From: an uncultured Collinsella sp.
GTDB taxonomy: Bacteria > Actinomycetota > Coriobacteriia > Coriobacteriales > Coriobacteriaceae
Reading direction: 5' to 3'
DNA: 64,000 bases
Assembly: GCA_900541745.1 (NCBI GenBank)
Contig: UQLA01000007.1
Span: forward strand, 1-64,000
Shown here: piece after piece, positions 16,997-24,776 of the stretch
Layout: each line of letters starts with the position of its first letter
Position numbering within the stretch: position 1 is the stretch's first letter
Translations under genes and position numbers: made by a program
The notes under the pieces: model-generated
Told to the model about the DNA's origin: nothing
The model's database searches: none
The model's input: the letters and a program-made list of their open reading frames with translations, nothing else

Positions 16997-18523
16997 ATGG
17001 AATCGACTGATGTACTGGTAATTGGATCTGGCATTGCGGGCCTTTGCGCCGCCATAGAAGCAGCAAGCGCGGGCGCAACCGTTGCCATCGCAAGCGCCGG
17101 CAAGACCATGAGCGGATCGAGCTTTTTCCCGGGCACCTGGGGCCTCGGCCTGATTGGTCCCGTCGACGAAGACGACGAGCAGGACCTCATCGACACCATC
17201 CAGACCGTCGGCGGCGGCGTTGCCGACCCCGAACTCGTCCAGACGTTTGTCCACGGTATTCCTCAGGCCATCCAATGGCTCGAGCAGGATCTAGGTGTTG
17301 AGCTCCAGCGTCCGCAAAGTGCCGAAAGCGCCCAGCAGAAGCAGTTTATCCCCTGCTTTGACCATAAGACGCGTATGTGGCGCGGCCTCACCCGCAAGCC
17401 GCTTGAGGACGCTCTGTCGGCCCAGGTCGAGTCGCTCGGCATTCGCCTACTTCCCCGCCACGAGCTTATCGATCTTCTTGAGGATGCGAACGGCAGGATC
17501 ATCGGCGCCGTGCTCTTTGACCACGCAAGCGGACGCCTCGAACCCATTGCGGCCAATGCCACCATCATTGCCGCTGGCGGCACCGGTGGCCTGTTCGAAC
17601 GCAGCCTCACTTCGGCAGACGTGCTCAGCTCCTCGCAGGCCATCGCACTGGCACACGGCACAACGCTCACTAATATAGAGTTCATGCAGATGATGCCGGG
17701 CTTCATCGAGCCCAAGCGCAACCTTGTCTTTAACGAGAAGACCTGGCGCTACGTGCATGTAGATCAGCCGGTCGATATCGCCGACGACAAGCTAGACGAT
17801 CTGCTTGAGCAACGCTCCGGATATGGCCCCTTCACGTCACGCTTGGCTTCCCGCGCCATCGATCTTGCCATCGATCAAGCAGGCGCCGAAGGCCTCGCGC
17901 TCCACTACGACTTCCCCCGCAAGGACGTCCCCGAGTTTGTGCAGACCTTTGCCACCTGGCTACAAGACGAGCACGGCATCGCGCCGACCGCCGAGATGCG
18001 CGTGGCGATGTATGCCCACGCTGCCAATGGCGGCATCAAAATCGACAAGACCGCGTACACGGGCGTTGAGGGCCTCTACGCCTGCGGCGAGGCGACAGGC
18101 GGCATGCACGGCGCCGATCGCATCGGAGGCCTGTCGAGCGCCAACGGCATCGTATTTGGGCGTATCGCGGGCGCATCGGCAGCCCAGGCAGCACAGAATA
18201 CACCTGAGGAGGCCCCGAAGGCGGATATCGCCCTCCCCCAGTACGGCATTGCCACAACAGACGCCGAACGCCTGACGCACGGCCTCAAACACACGATGAG
18301 CACCTATTGCATGATCAACCGCACCGAGACGGGCCTATCCGCAGCGTTGCAGGAACTTGAAGGTCTGAGGGCAGAGACTGCAGCCTTGAGTATGGAAAAC
18401 GCCCAGGACAGCGAAATCGCAGCCCTCGCCCGCCTGCAATCGCAGATTCAACTAGCACAGGAAATGGTCAAAGCCATGCGCAAGCGAACCGAAAGCCTGG
18501 GTTCGCACTATCGAGCGGACTAA
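16997..18523 (+). CDS. FAD-dependent dehydrogenase of the fumarate reductase / aspartate oxidase flavoprotein family
   Basis: Starting at the ATG at 16997 behind GAGAAAGGAATCC, the 508-residue protein begins with the FAD-binding VLVIGSGIAGLCAAIEA and has GSSFFPGTWG, AAGGTGGLFERS, and the C-terminal GLYACGEATGGMHGADRIGGLSSAN typical of the family, followed by a helical tail (about 420-508) as in L-aspartate oxidase. It could oxidise aspartate in NAD synthesis or act on another dicarboxylate-like substrate. No nadA/nadC neighbours are present to settle this, and there are no heme or quinone-binding additions, so it is probably a soluble cytoplasmic enzyme. Confidence 0.8.
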   Translation: MESTDVLVIGSGIAGLCAAIEAASAGATVAIASAGKTMSGSSFFPGTWGLGLIGPVDEDDEQDLIDTIQTVGGGVADPELVQTFVHGIPQAIQWLEQDLGVELQRPQSAESAQQKQFIPCFDHKTRMWRGLTRKPLEDALSAQVESLGIRLLPRHELIDLLEDANGRIIGAVLFDHASGRLEPIAANATIIAAGGTGGLFERSLTSADVLSSSQAIALAHGTTLTNIEFMQMMPGFIEPKRNLVFNEKTWRYVHVDQPVDIADDKLDDLLEQRSGYGPFTSRLASRAIDLAIDQAGAEGLALHYDFPRKDVPEFVQTFATWLQDEHGIAPTAEMRVAMYAHAANGGIKIDKTAYTGVEGLYACGEATGGMHGADRIGGLSSANGIVFGRIAGASAAQAAQNTPEEAPKADIALPQYGIATTDAERLTHGLKHTMSTYCMINRTETGLSAALQELEGLRAETAALSMENAQDSEIAALARLQSQIQLAQEMVKAMRKRTESLGSHYRAD

Positions 18524-18567
18524 GCTGAGCCCCCCTCTAGAGCAGAACACAACTAATCGATATCTAA

Positions 18568-18599
18568 GGACCCCGTGAGCTCAAAGCGACACGGGGCCC
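18568..18599. terminator. Possible hairpin after the flavoprotein gene
   Basis: CCCCGTG (18571-18577) and CACGGGG (18590-18596) form a stem with weaker flanking pairs. No strong T-run follows on either side, so termination is only possible. Confidence 0.35.
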
Positions 18600-18684
18600 A
18601 TTCGTGTCCGCACGGCAGCGTATCCTTATTCTTAATACAGAGTCGACATAGTCCACGTAGACAAATGAACAGAAAGGAAGAGAT

Positions 18685-19545
18685 ATGGACAGCAGGGATA
18701 TCGAGAAATGGCGTGTCGAACTTGACAGCTACGCCCATGTAGAAGACGGCGTTGAGTATTGGCTTGCACGCGATTTAATGGAACCCATGGGGTACACTCG
18801 ATGGGAGAACTTCGCCGAAGTTATTAAGAGGGCAAAAGTCTCGTGCGAAACAAACAAAACTCCAGTTGATTCCCATTTTCGTGACACAACGAAAATGGTA
18901 ACTGCCGGTGTCGCCGCTCGCGCGGTTAAAGACTACAAACTTACGCGCTATGCATGCTATTTAATCGCCCAGAACGGAGATTCAAACAAGCCAGAGATCG
19001 CGCTCGCCCAGGCATACTTTGCTGTGCAGACGCGCCGCCAAGAGCTCATAGAGCAGCGCTTCGCAGAGATTCAGCGCTTGCAGGCGCGCCACTCACTATC
19101 TGATTCAGAGAAACAGCTCTCGGGCATTGCATTCAAACGAGGCGTGGACTCCAAAGGATTCGCAATCATCAAGTCGAAGGGCGATGAGGCGTTATTCGGC
19201 GGCAGAAGCACGGCGGACATGAAGCGGCAGCTTGGTGTGCCCAAGAGCGCGGCATTGGCGGACAGGTTAGCTGATGTTCTCATCAAAGCAAAGGACCTTA
19301 CGAACTCGATGACGGCCTTCAACGCCGAGGAACACGATCTGTACGGCCTGGACCAGATCAAGCAAGAGCACATCGAGAACAACACAAGCGTGCGTGGTAG
19401 CCTCATCGACCGTGGAATTGTCCCCGAGAATCTACCGCCTGCCGAGGATACAAAGAAGCTCGAACGTCGCGTGAAAGCAGACGAGAAAAAGCTCAAAGAG
19501 GGCACAGACGGATTCACCGACCCCCAGGGCAGGCTCGACTTGTAA
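18685..19545 (+). CDS. dinD: DNA-damage-inducible protein D (DinD-like)
   Basis: The 286-residue product has a BRO-N-like N-terminal domain (DGVEYWLARDLMEPMGYTRWENF) and the DinD body (YACYLIAQNGDSNKPEIALAQAYFAVQTRRQE, GDEALFGGRSTADMKRQLGVP, IDRGIVPENLPPAEDTKKLERR). E. coli DinD is SOS-induced and acts on RecA filaments in vitro. It lies beside a tRNA array, a common landing place for acquired genes, but no phage or integrase gene is seen. I did not find an unambiguous LexA box upstream. Confidence 0.88.
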   Translation: MDSRDIEKWRVELDSYAHVEDGVEYWLARDLMEPMGYTRWENFAEVIKRAKVSCETNKTPVDSHFRDTTKMVTAGVAARAVKDYKLTRYACYLIAQNGDSNKPEIALAQAYFAVQTRRQELIEQRFAEIQRLQARHSLSDSEKQLSGIAFKRGVDSKGFAIIKSKGDEALFGGRSTADMKRQLGVPKSAALADRLADVLIKAKDLTNSMTAFNAEEHDLYGLDQIKQEHIENNTSVRGSLIDRGIVPENLPPAEDTKKLERRVKADEKKLKEGTDGFTDPQGRLDL

Positions 19546-19587
19546 AGCGTCTGTGCCCTTACGGGTTCGACCCCATGCGAGGTCAAC

Positions 19588-19619
19588 AAAAAAGACGGCC
19601 AACCGAAGTTGACCGTCTT
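19588..19619 (-). terminator. Intrinsic terminator of the tRNA array
   Basis: On the minus strand a 12-bp stem (one G-U type mismatch) with loop TTCG, bounded by 19592-19603 and 19608-19619, is followed by six T. It lies just past the last tRNA-Lys. Confidence 0.85.
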
Positions 19620-19628
19620 AACATTCTT

Positions 19629-19704
19629 TGGTGGGCCGTCAGGGGGTCGAACCCTGGACCTTGGGATTAAGAGTCCCCTGCTCTACCAACTGAGCTAACG
19701 ACCC
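19629..19704 (-). tRNA. tRNA-Lys (CTT), copy 1
   Basis: The minus strand gives the full cloverleaf: acceptor GGGTCGT/ACGGCCC, D-arm with AGCTCAGTTGGTAGAGC, anticodon loop CTCTTAA (CTT), T-arm and an encoded CCA. It differs from the other two copies by one base in the T-loop (TTCGACC rather than TTCGAAC). Confidence 0.95.
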
Positions 19705-19747
19705 AAAGCTAAAGCCCGTTATGGCGGACTTTAGAGGAGATATCGTG

Positions 19748-19823
19748 TGGTGGGCCGTCAGGGGTTCGAACCCTGGACCTTGGGATTAAGAGTCCCCTGC
19801 TCTACCAACTGAGCTAACGACCC
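19748..19823 (-). tRNA. tRNA-Lys (CTT), copy 2
   Basis: The cloverleaf, anticodon loop and encoded CCA are as in copy 3. It is part of a 119-bp tandem unit; the spacers between the three tRNA-Lys genes match. Confidence 0.96.
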
Positions 19824-19866
19824 AAAGCTAAAGCCCGTTATGGCGGACTTTAGAGGAGATATCGTG

Positions 19867-19942
19867 TGGTGGGCCGTCAGGGGTTCGAACCCTGGACCTT
19901 GGGATTAAGAGTCCCCTGCTCTACCAACTGAGCTAACGACCC
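19867..19942 (-). tRNA. tRNA-Lys (CTT), copy 3
   Basis: Identical to copy 2 over the mature tRNA. It is the first tRNA-Lys of the transcript, downstream of tRNA-His. Confidence 0.96.
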
Positions 19943-19964
19943 GATATCAACACGAAGCAAGAAC

Positions 19965-20042
19965 TGGGGTGGGTAAAGGGACTCGAACCCTCGACCTACG
20001 GGACCACAACCCGTCGCTCTAGCCAACTGAGCTACACCCACC
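19965..20042 (-). tRNA. tRNA-His (GTG)
   Basis: The minus strand carries acceptor GTGGGTG/TACCCAC, the extra 5' G opposite C73 that marks tRNA-His, anticodon GTG in GGGTTGTGGTCCC, and an encoded CCA. It is the promoter-proximal gene of the four-tRNA array. Confidence 0.95.
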
Positions 20043-20207
20043 GTGTCCTGTGCGCTTCGCGCTCGACTATTATTGCAAGGAACGCCATGCGATGCAAGCC
20101 CCAATTTTCAAGAATTTTGAAAAGAGTTTTTCGAGCGCGTTTCGAGCAATTCCCACCGGTTTCATAGGAGTAAACTTGCCCCACTGCAAATGCTCGAAAG
20201 GACAAGC

Positions 20208-21389
20208 ATGAAAGAACTCTCCAACCGTACGGCGACATTTACCGATTCGGTCATCCGCCGCATGACGCGCATCTCCAATAAGTACGGTGCCGTCAACCTC
20301 TCGCAGGGCTTCCCTGACTTCGATCCTCCGGCACAGCTGCTCGAGAGCCTCAGCACCATCGCGACCGACCCCAAGCCGCTCTATCACCAGTACTCCATCA
20401 CCTGGGGCTCCCAGGCCATGCGCGAGGCGCTCGCGGCTAAGCAGGAGCACTTTATGGGCATGCCGATCAACCCCAACGAGAACATCGTAGTCACATGCGG
20501 CTCCACCGAGGCCATGATGGCCGCCATGATGACGGTCACGAACCCCGGAGACAGGGTCGTCATCTTCTCGCCGTTCTACGAGAACTACGGCGCCGACACG
20601 ATTCTTTCGGGTGCCGAGCCCATCTATGTGCCGCTCAACCCGCCCACGTTCGACTTCGATCGCGAGGTCCTCGAGGCGGCCTTCCGCGACAACGACCCCA
20701 AGGCCATCGTCCTGTGCAACCCGTCCAACCCCTGCGGCAAGGTCTTTACGCGCGAGGAGCTCACCTATATCGCCGACCTCTGCAAAAAGTACGATGCCTA
20801 CTGCATCACCGACGAGGTCTACGAGCACATCGTCTATGCGCCCCACGAACATGTCTATATGGCAACGCTGCCCGGCATGTTCGAGCGCACCATCAGCTGC
20901 AGCTCGCTGTCCAAGACCTACTCCATCACCGGTTGGCGCCTGGGCTACACCATCGCCCCGGCCGAGATTACCGAGCGCATCAAGAAGGTCCACGACTTCC
21001 TCACCGTGGGTGCCGCCGCCCCCCTGCAGGAAGCCGTCGTTACCGCCCTTAACTTCGACGACAGCTATTACGATGAGGTTCTCGACCTCTACACCGCCAA
21101 GCGCGACCTGTTCTGTCAGGGACTCGACAACATCGGTCTTGAGCATAACGTGCCGCAGGGCGCATACTACGTCATGATGGACATCTCTGAGTTTGGCTAT
21201 GACAGCGACCTCGACTTCTGCGAGGATCTCGCCTCCAAGGTTGGCGTGGGCGCCGTGCCGGGCTCAAGCTTCTTCCGCGAGCCCGTCAACCATCTGATTC
21301 GTTTCCACTTCGCCAAGCGAGACGAAACGCTTAACGCGGCGCTGGAGAACCTCAAGTCGCTACGTGATAAAATCAAGCCGCGCGGGTAA
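20208..21389 (+). CDS. Class I/II PLP-dependent aminotransferase
   Basis: The ATG at 20208 follows GAAAGGA. The 393-residue enzyme shows VNLSQGFPDFDPP, CGSTEAMMAAMM, LCNPSNPCGKVFTREEL, the Asp/Tyr pair in ITDEVYEHIVY, and the PLP lysine in SSLSKTYSITGWRLGY, ending with the Arg that binds the substrate carboxylate (LIRFHFA). The fold type I subgroup resembles methionine/glutamine and aromatic transaminases. The exact amino donor cannot be read from sequence. It stands alone, with a terminator downstream. Confidence 0.88.
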   Translation: MKELSNRTATFTDSVIRRMTRISNKYGAVNLSQGFPDFDPPAQLLESLSTIATDPKPLYHQYSITWGSQAMREALAAKQEHFMGMPINPNENIVVTCGSTEAMMAAMMTVTNPGDRVVIFSPFYENYGADTILSGAEPIYVPLNPPTFDFDREVLEAAFRDNDPKAIVLCNPSNPCGKVFTREELTYIADLCKKYDAYCITDEVYEHIVYAPHEHVYMATLPGMFERTISCSSLSKTYSITGWRLGYTIAPAEITERIKKVHDFLTVGAAAPLQEAVVTALNFDDSYYDEVLDLYTAKRDLFCQGLDNIGLEHNVPQGAYYVMMDISEFGYDSDLDFCEDLASKVGVGAVPGSSFFREPVNHLIRFHFAKRDETLNAALENLKSLRDKIKPRG

Positions 21390-21414
21390 GGACGGCCCGG
21401 CAACTAAAGCAACC

Positions 21415-21457
21415 AAAGGAGCCCCGCACCGCCCACCGCGTTGCAGGGCTCCTTTTT
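21415..21457 (+). terminator. Intrinsic terminator after the aminotransferase gene
   Basis: AAAGGAGCCC (21415-21424) pairs with GGGCTCCTTT (21446-21455), followed by T residues. Confidence 0.88.
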
Positions 21458-21530
21458 ATAGCGCTTTCTTAAATGGTTTAGAGCTCTATACTTTAGTCAC
21501 GGAGCAACTCGTCCCAGAGAGAGGAATACT

Positions 21531-22424
21531 ATGGCAGAGCAGCAGCTTATCGGAGCACTCGAGGCCGGCGGCACCAAGATGGTCTGCGCCACGGGCTATG
21601 CGGACGGTACGGTCCTGGAGCGCGAGCAGATCGCGACCACGACCCCGCAGGAGACCGTCGAGGCCGTCAACGCATGGTTTGCAGACAAGGGCATCGCCGC
21701 CTTGGGCATCGGCGCCTTTGGCCCCACCGCGGTCAACCCTGCCTCGCCCCAGTACGGCAAGATCTTGGAGACGCCCAAGACCGCATGGCGTTACTTTGAC
21801 CTACTGGGCACCATCCAAAACGAGCTCAAGGTCCCCTGCGGCTACGATACCGACGTCAACGTCGCCTGCTTGGGCGAGGTCACCTTTGGTTGCGCTCAGG
21901 GCCTCACCGACGTGGTGTACCTGACCATCGGCACCGGTGTGGGCGCTGGCGTGCTCTCGGGCGGTCAGCTCGTGCATGGCATGATGCATCCCGAGGCCGG
22001 CCACATCCTGGTCACGCGCGACCCGCGCGACACCATTGGCGAGCATAGCGCCTGCCCCTTCCACGACAACTGCCTCGAGGGCCTCATCGCCGGTCCTGGC
22101 GTCAAAAAGCGCTGGGACGGCAAGAGCGCCGGAGACGTGGCCGACGACCCGGAGGCCATGGACCTGCTCGCAGGCTATCTGGCACAGGCACTCATGACCT
22201 ATACGCTGTGCTATGCCCCGCAGAAGATCATCATCGGCGGCGGCGTTGCCGACCACACCCCCATCGTGCCGCTCGCACGCAAAAAGTGCGCCGAGATGCT
22301 CAACGGCTACATCGTCACGCCCGAGGTCAACGATATCGACACCTACATTGTCAACAATAGCCTCGAGGGCAAGCAGGGCATCATGGGCTGCCTGGCCCTG
22401 GGTGCCGCCGCGCTTCAGCAGTAG
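21531..22424 (+). CDS. ROK-family sugar kinase, fructokinase-like
   Basis: The 297-residue protein has the ROK phosphate-binding start LIGALEAGGTKM, the catalytic region YLTIGTGVGAGVLSGG, EAGHILV, and the zinc-binding GEHSACPFHDNCLEG characteristic of ROK proteins. Its short length, the absence of an N-terminal helix-turn-helix, and GAFGPTAVNP / TPKTAWRYFDL favour a fructokinase-type enzyme (ATP plus fructose to fructose 6-phosphate). No transporter or sugar operon is adjacent, so the substrate is an inference. Confidence 0.87.
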   Translation: MAEQQLIGALEAGGTKMVCATGYADGTVLEREQIATTTPQETVEAVNAWFADKGIAALGIGAFGPTAVNPASPQYGKILETPKTAWRYFDLLGTIQNELKVPCGYDTDVNVACLGEVTFGCAQGLTDVVYLTIGTGVGAGVLSGGQLVHGMMHPEAGHILVTRDPRDTIGEHSACPFHDNCLEGLIAGPGVKKRWDGKSAGDVADDPEAMDLLAGYLAQALMTYTLCYAPQKIIIGGGVADHTPIVPLARKKCAEMLNGYIVTPEVNDIDTYIVNNSLEGKQGIMGCLALGAAALQQ

Positions 22425-22508
22425 GCGCGCCAAAGGGGCGCCGCAACGTCCAGCAACCCCATCCTACGGGATAACGCCGCCACGCCCTGTATAAGCCCCC
22501 AAACAAAG

Positions 22509-22552
22509 AAAGGCCGCCTAGGACCAAGCAATGTGTCCTAGGCGGCCTTTTT
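22509..22552. terminator. Strong bidirectional terminator
   Basis: A perfect 16-bp stem (22509-22524 and 22537-22552, reading the outer AAAGGCCGCCTAGGAC and its complement) with A and T runs on either side serves the convergent sugar-kinase and VanZ genes. The VanZ stop codon lies inside it. Confidence 0.9.
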
Positions 22553-22987
22553 GGCGCATATGAGCGATCGTAGAAGATATCGAAGCACAACGCCCGTCAT
22601 CGCTCCGCAGCAGTCGATCATCACATCAGTAATCATACCGGCGCGACCGGGCACAAAGAACTGAATCGTCTCGTCAATCGAGGGAATCAGCAGCAAGAAC
22701 ACCGCCGTGGGAAGCAATACGTCAAAGGTGCGACGGCCCTCGATATCAAAAGCGTGCGTCGCCAGAATGCCGAGCACCATGTACTCGGTAAAATGCGCGC
22801 ACTTGCGAACGACGAAGTTGGTCACCCACTCATACGGAAGCCCCATGCCGTGCAGAAAGCCGCGAACGGCCTCCATAATCGACAAGCTCAATGAACCGGA
22901 CCCCGTGCCGGGAACCATCGAATTGCCCCAGATGAGCAGCACCATCAGGCAGGTCGCGACCGCCCATTTTCGATCGAGTTTAAGCAT
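22538..22987 (-). CDS. VanZ-family membrane protein
   Basis: The start at 22987 (MLKLDRKW) follows GGAGG located in the last codons of the upstream gene. The 149-residue protein has four hydrophobic segments, the family motif RKCAHFTEYMVLG and the second conserved stretch PSIDETIQFFVPGRAGMITDVMID. VanZ proteins can confer low-level teicoplanin resistance in enterococci; most chromosomal members have no known role. It appears to be co-translated with the unknown membrane protein before it. Confidence 0.88.
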   Translation of the reverse strand: MLKLDRKWAVATCLMVLLIWGNSMVPGTGSGSLSLSIMEAVRGFLHGMGLPYEWVTNFVVRKCAHFTEYMVLGILATHAFDIEGRRTFDVLLPTAVFLLLIPSIDETIQFFVPGRAGMITDVMIDCCGAMTGVVLRYLLRSLICAKKAA

Positions 22988-22994
22988 GCAGAAG

Positions 22995-24464
22995 TTATGC
23001 CTCCGCACAGAGCGGCTCAAAGCTGGCGGTGCCGCCCTCGATAACGCTCAGATAGGCACGGCCCGTGCGCCTCACCGCTGCAGACTGCAGGCGGTCGATC
23101 TCCTCCTCGAGAATCTGATTGACGCGCTCGTGACGACGGTTCTCCATGATGCCAGCAGCGATGGCCTCGGCACGCTCGATACCTTCGCGCGAGATGCGGG
23201 CGGTATCCTCGGGGAACACGGCGCTGTGGCGACCAACGTAAGCGGGGGCAGCGGGCTGAGGAGCAGGCGTAAACACCGGAGCGGCAACGGGAGCAGGCTC
23301 GACGACCTCGTCCAAAATTGCGGCAGCGGCGGCCCACATGCCCTCGTGACCCGAGTAATCGGCCATGGGGACGTCTTCCTCGGAAGTCGCATCGACAGGC
23401 TCGTCAACTGCGACGGACTGGGACGCGGAGGCCGGGGCATCGACCGGGGCAGCGACCACATACGGCATGTCGTTCGAGATGACCGGCTCGTCAAGGTCAT
23501 CGAGATCGATAGCCGCAGCAGAGGCGTCGCTGATGATCGGCATGTTGGCAAGGTTCGCGTTGTACGGCACCGCCTCCGCCGCCTGCTGCTGTGCAGGAGC
23601 GCCCCACAGCGAGCTTTCGGCAGCACGGCGGGCGGCAATAGTCTCCTCGTCGACGGCCAGCGGCTCGTCGGCGTAGGGGTCGGCGGCGGTGGCGGCAGCC
23701 GGAGTCACGGGCACGGCAGTGTCATACGTAACAGATTGAGCCGTGGCAGCGTTGTTGGCGGCGTTAGCCACGAGTGCCACAAAGGCGGCCGTGCTGCCCG
23801 CAGGGGCGGCATGAGAGCCTGAGACGGCGCGCGCAGCGGCAGCGATGTCGTCGCGGTTATAGGAGCCGGTCTGCCCGCCGTAGGTGAGTTCGTCGATAGC
23901 GACCTGGTAGACGTCGCGTGAGCGCGTGGGATCGCAGCTGACCGGCGAATCGTCGTCGAGCATGCTATCGATCATGGACCAGGCGTCGTCCTCGCTCATG
24001 GCGTCTGCGGCGCGGGCGATGGTGGGGACGCCATCGTCGGCACGACGGCGCTGGAAGGCACCGGTCAGGCCGGAGAAAACCGAAGAGGGCTGCGCGGCGT
24101 TTGCCTGAACGGCAGGAGCCACAGTAGCAACGCCCTGAGGGGCAGCCCACTGCTGTTGGGCGGGCATCGAGGCGGTCTGGAACTCATCTTGATGCTGATT
24201 GACGTTCGCGGCGCCACCCATGGCGTCGGGCTGGAACAGACGCTCGGCATGCTGCGCGCGATATTCAGAAATGCCGAGCGAGGCGGCATAGATACCCACG
24301 CCCGCTACCGCACCCACGGCAAAGGGAACAGCGCCCGCGACGACCGTCTCGTTCACCGACGAAAACGGCAGCGTGGCAGCATACATCACCACGGGAGCGG
24401 CAAGGCCGATCCCGCAGGAAAGTCCAGCAAGGACTGCTCGTTGTGTTGCATCAGAAGAAGCCAT
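22995..24464 (-). CDS. Unknown protein with two N-terminal membrane segments and a long Ala-rich region
   Basis: The ATG at 24464 follows GGGGAGAGC. The 489-residue product has two transmembrane segments (about residues 9-28 and 37-58), then a 350-residue Ala/Pro/Val/Asp-rich, probably disordered region, and a charged helical C-terminus (SREGIERAEAIAAGIMENRRHERVNQILEEEIDRLQ) ending in SVIEGGTASFEPLCAEA. The large hydrophilic part should face the cytoplasm if both helices form a hairpin. I recognise no family. The conserved-looking C-terminal helix is the best candidate for an interaction site. Confidence 0.7.
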   Translation of the reverse strand: MASSDATQRAVLAGLSCGIGLAAPVVMYAATLPFSSVNETVVAGAVPFAVGAVAGVGIYAASLGISEYRAQHAERLFQPDAMGGAANVNQHQDEFQTASMPAQQQWAAPQGVATVAPAVQANAAQPSSVFSGLTGAFQRRRADDGVPTIARAADAMSEDDAWSMIDSMLDDDSPVSCDPTRSRDVYQVAIDELTYGGQTGSYNRDDIAAAARAVSGSHAAPAGSTAAFVALVANAANNAATAQSVTYDTAVPVTPAAATAADPYADEPLAVDEETIAARRAAESSLWGAPAQQQAAEAVPYNANLANMPIISDASAAAIDLDDLDEPVISNDMPYVVAAPVDAPASASQSVAVDEPVDATSEEDVPMADYSGHEGMWAAAAAILDEVVEPAPVAAPVFTPAPQPAAPAYVGRHSAVFPEDTARISREGIERAEAIAAGIMENRRHERVNQILEEEIDRLQSAAVRRTGRAYLSVIEGGTASFEPLCAEA

Positions 24465-24776
24465 GAGCTCTCCCCATCTTCCAGCACCCAAATCGCATCA
24501 TTCAGTTGGCTGCGCGAGAGAAGATGAAGCGGGGCTATGCCCCAAAGCAACGGTATATGGTTCGTTTCATCTGCGTTTTCCGTCGCGAAGCTTAACAGCT
24601 ATTATGCGAAACCCCCTTGGGGATTGCAAGCGACGAAGCGGGATTGAAACGGGAAAATCGCTGCTTGCCGGTCGTGAGGTCAATAATCGTTGGCGAGCGG
24701 CTATACGAAAAGGGCCGGGATCTAAACCCCGGCCCTTCTGACATGTCTATGGTTGTTGTCGCGTGCGGCGGACGGC
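24465..24776. other. Intergenic between rho and the membrane-protein gene
   Basis: The only clear element in this 312-base region is the rho terminator. The rest should include the promoter of the downstream minus-strand gene; I see no definite hexamers. Confidence 0.4.
24706..24737 (-). terminator. Intrinsic terminator of rho
   Basis: On the minus strand AAGGGCCGGG and CCCGGCCCTT (24728-24737 and 24710-24719) form a 10-bp stem followed by TTTTCG. Confidence 0.85.

Noticed and set aside
19557..19582. A tRNA T-arm-like fragment (GGGTTCGACCCC) before the tRNA terminator
   Set aside because: Only the T-arm-like word is present, with no acceptor, D or anticodon arm in either direction. It could be a remnant but cannot be supported as a gene.
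18685..20042. Prophage or integrative element at the tRNA array next to dinD
   Set aside because: No integrase, att-type direct repeat or phage gene is visible. The tRNA repeats are explained by tandem duplication.
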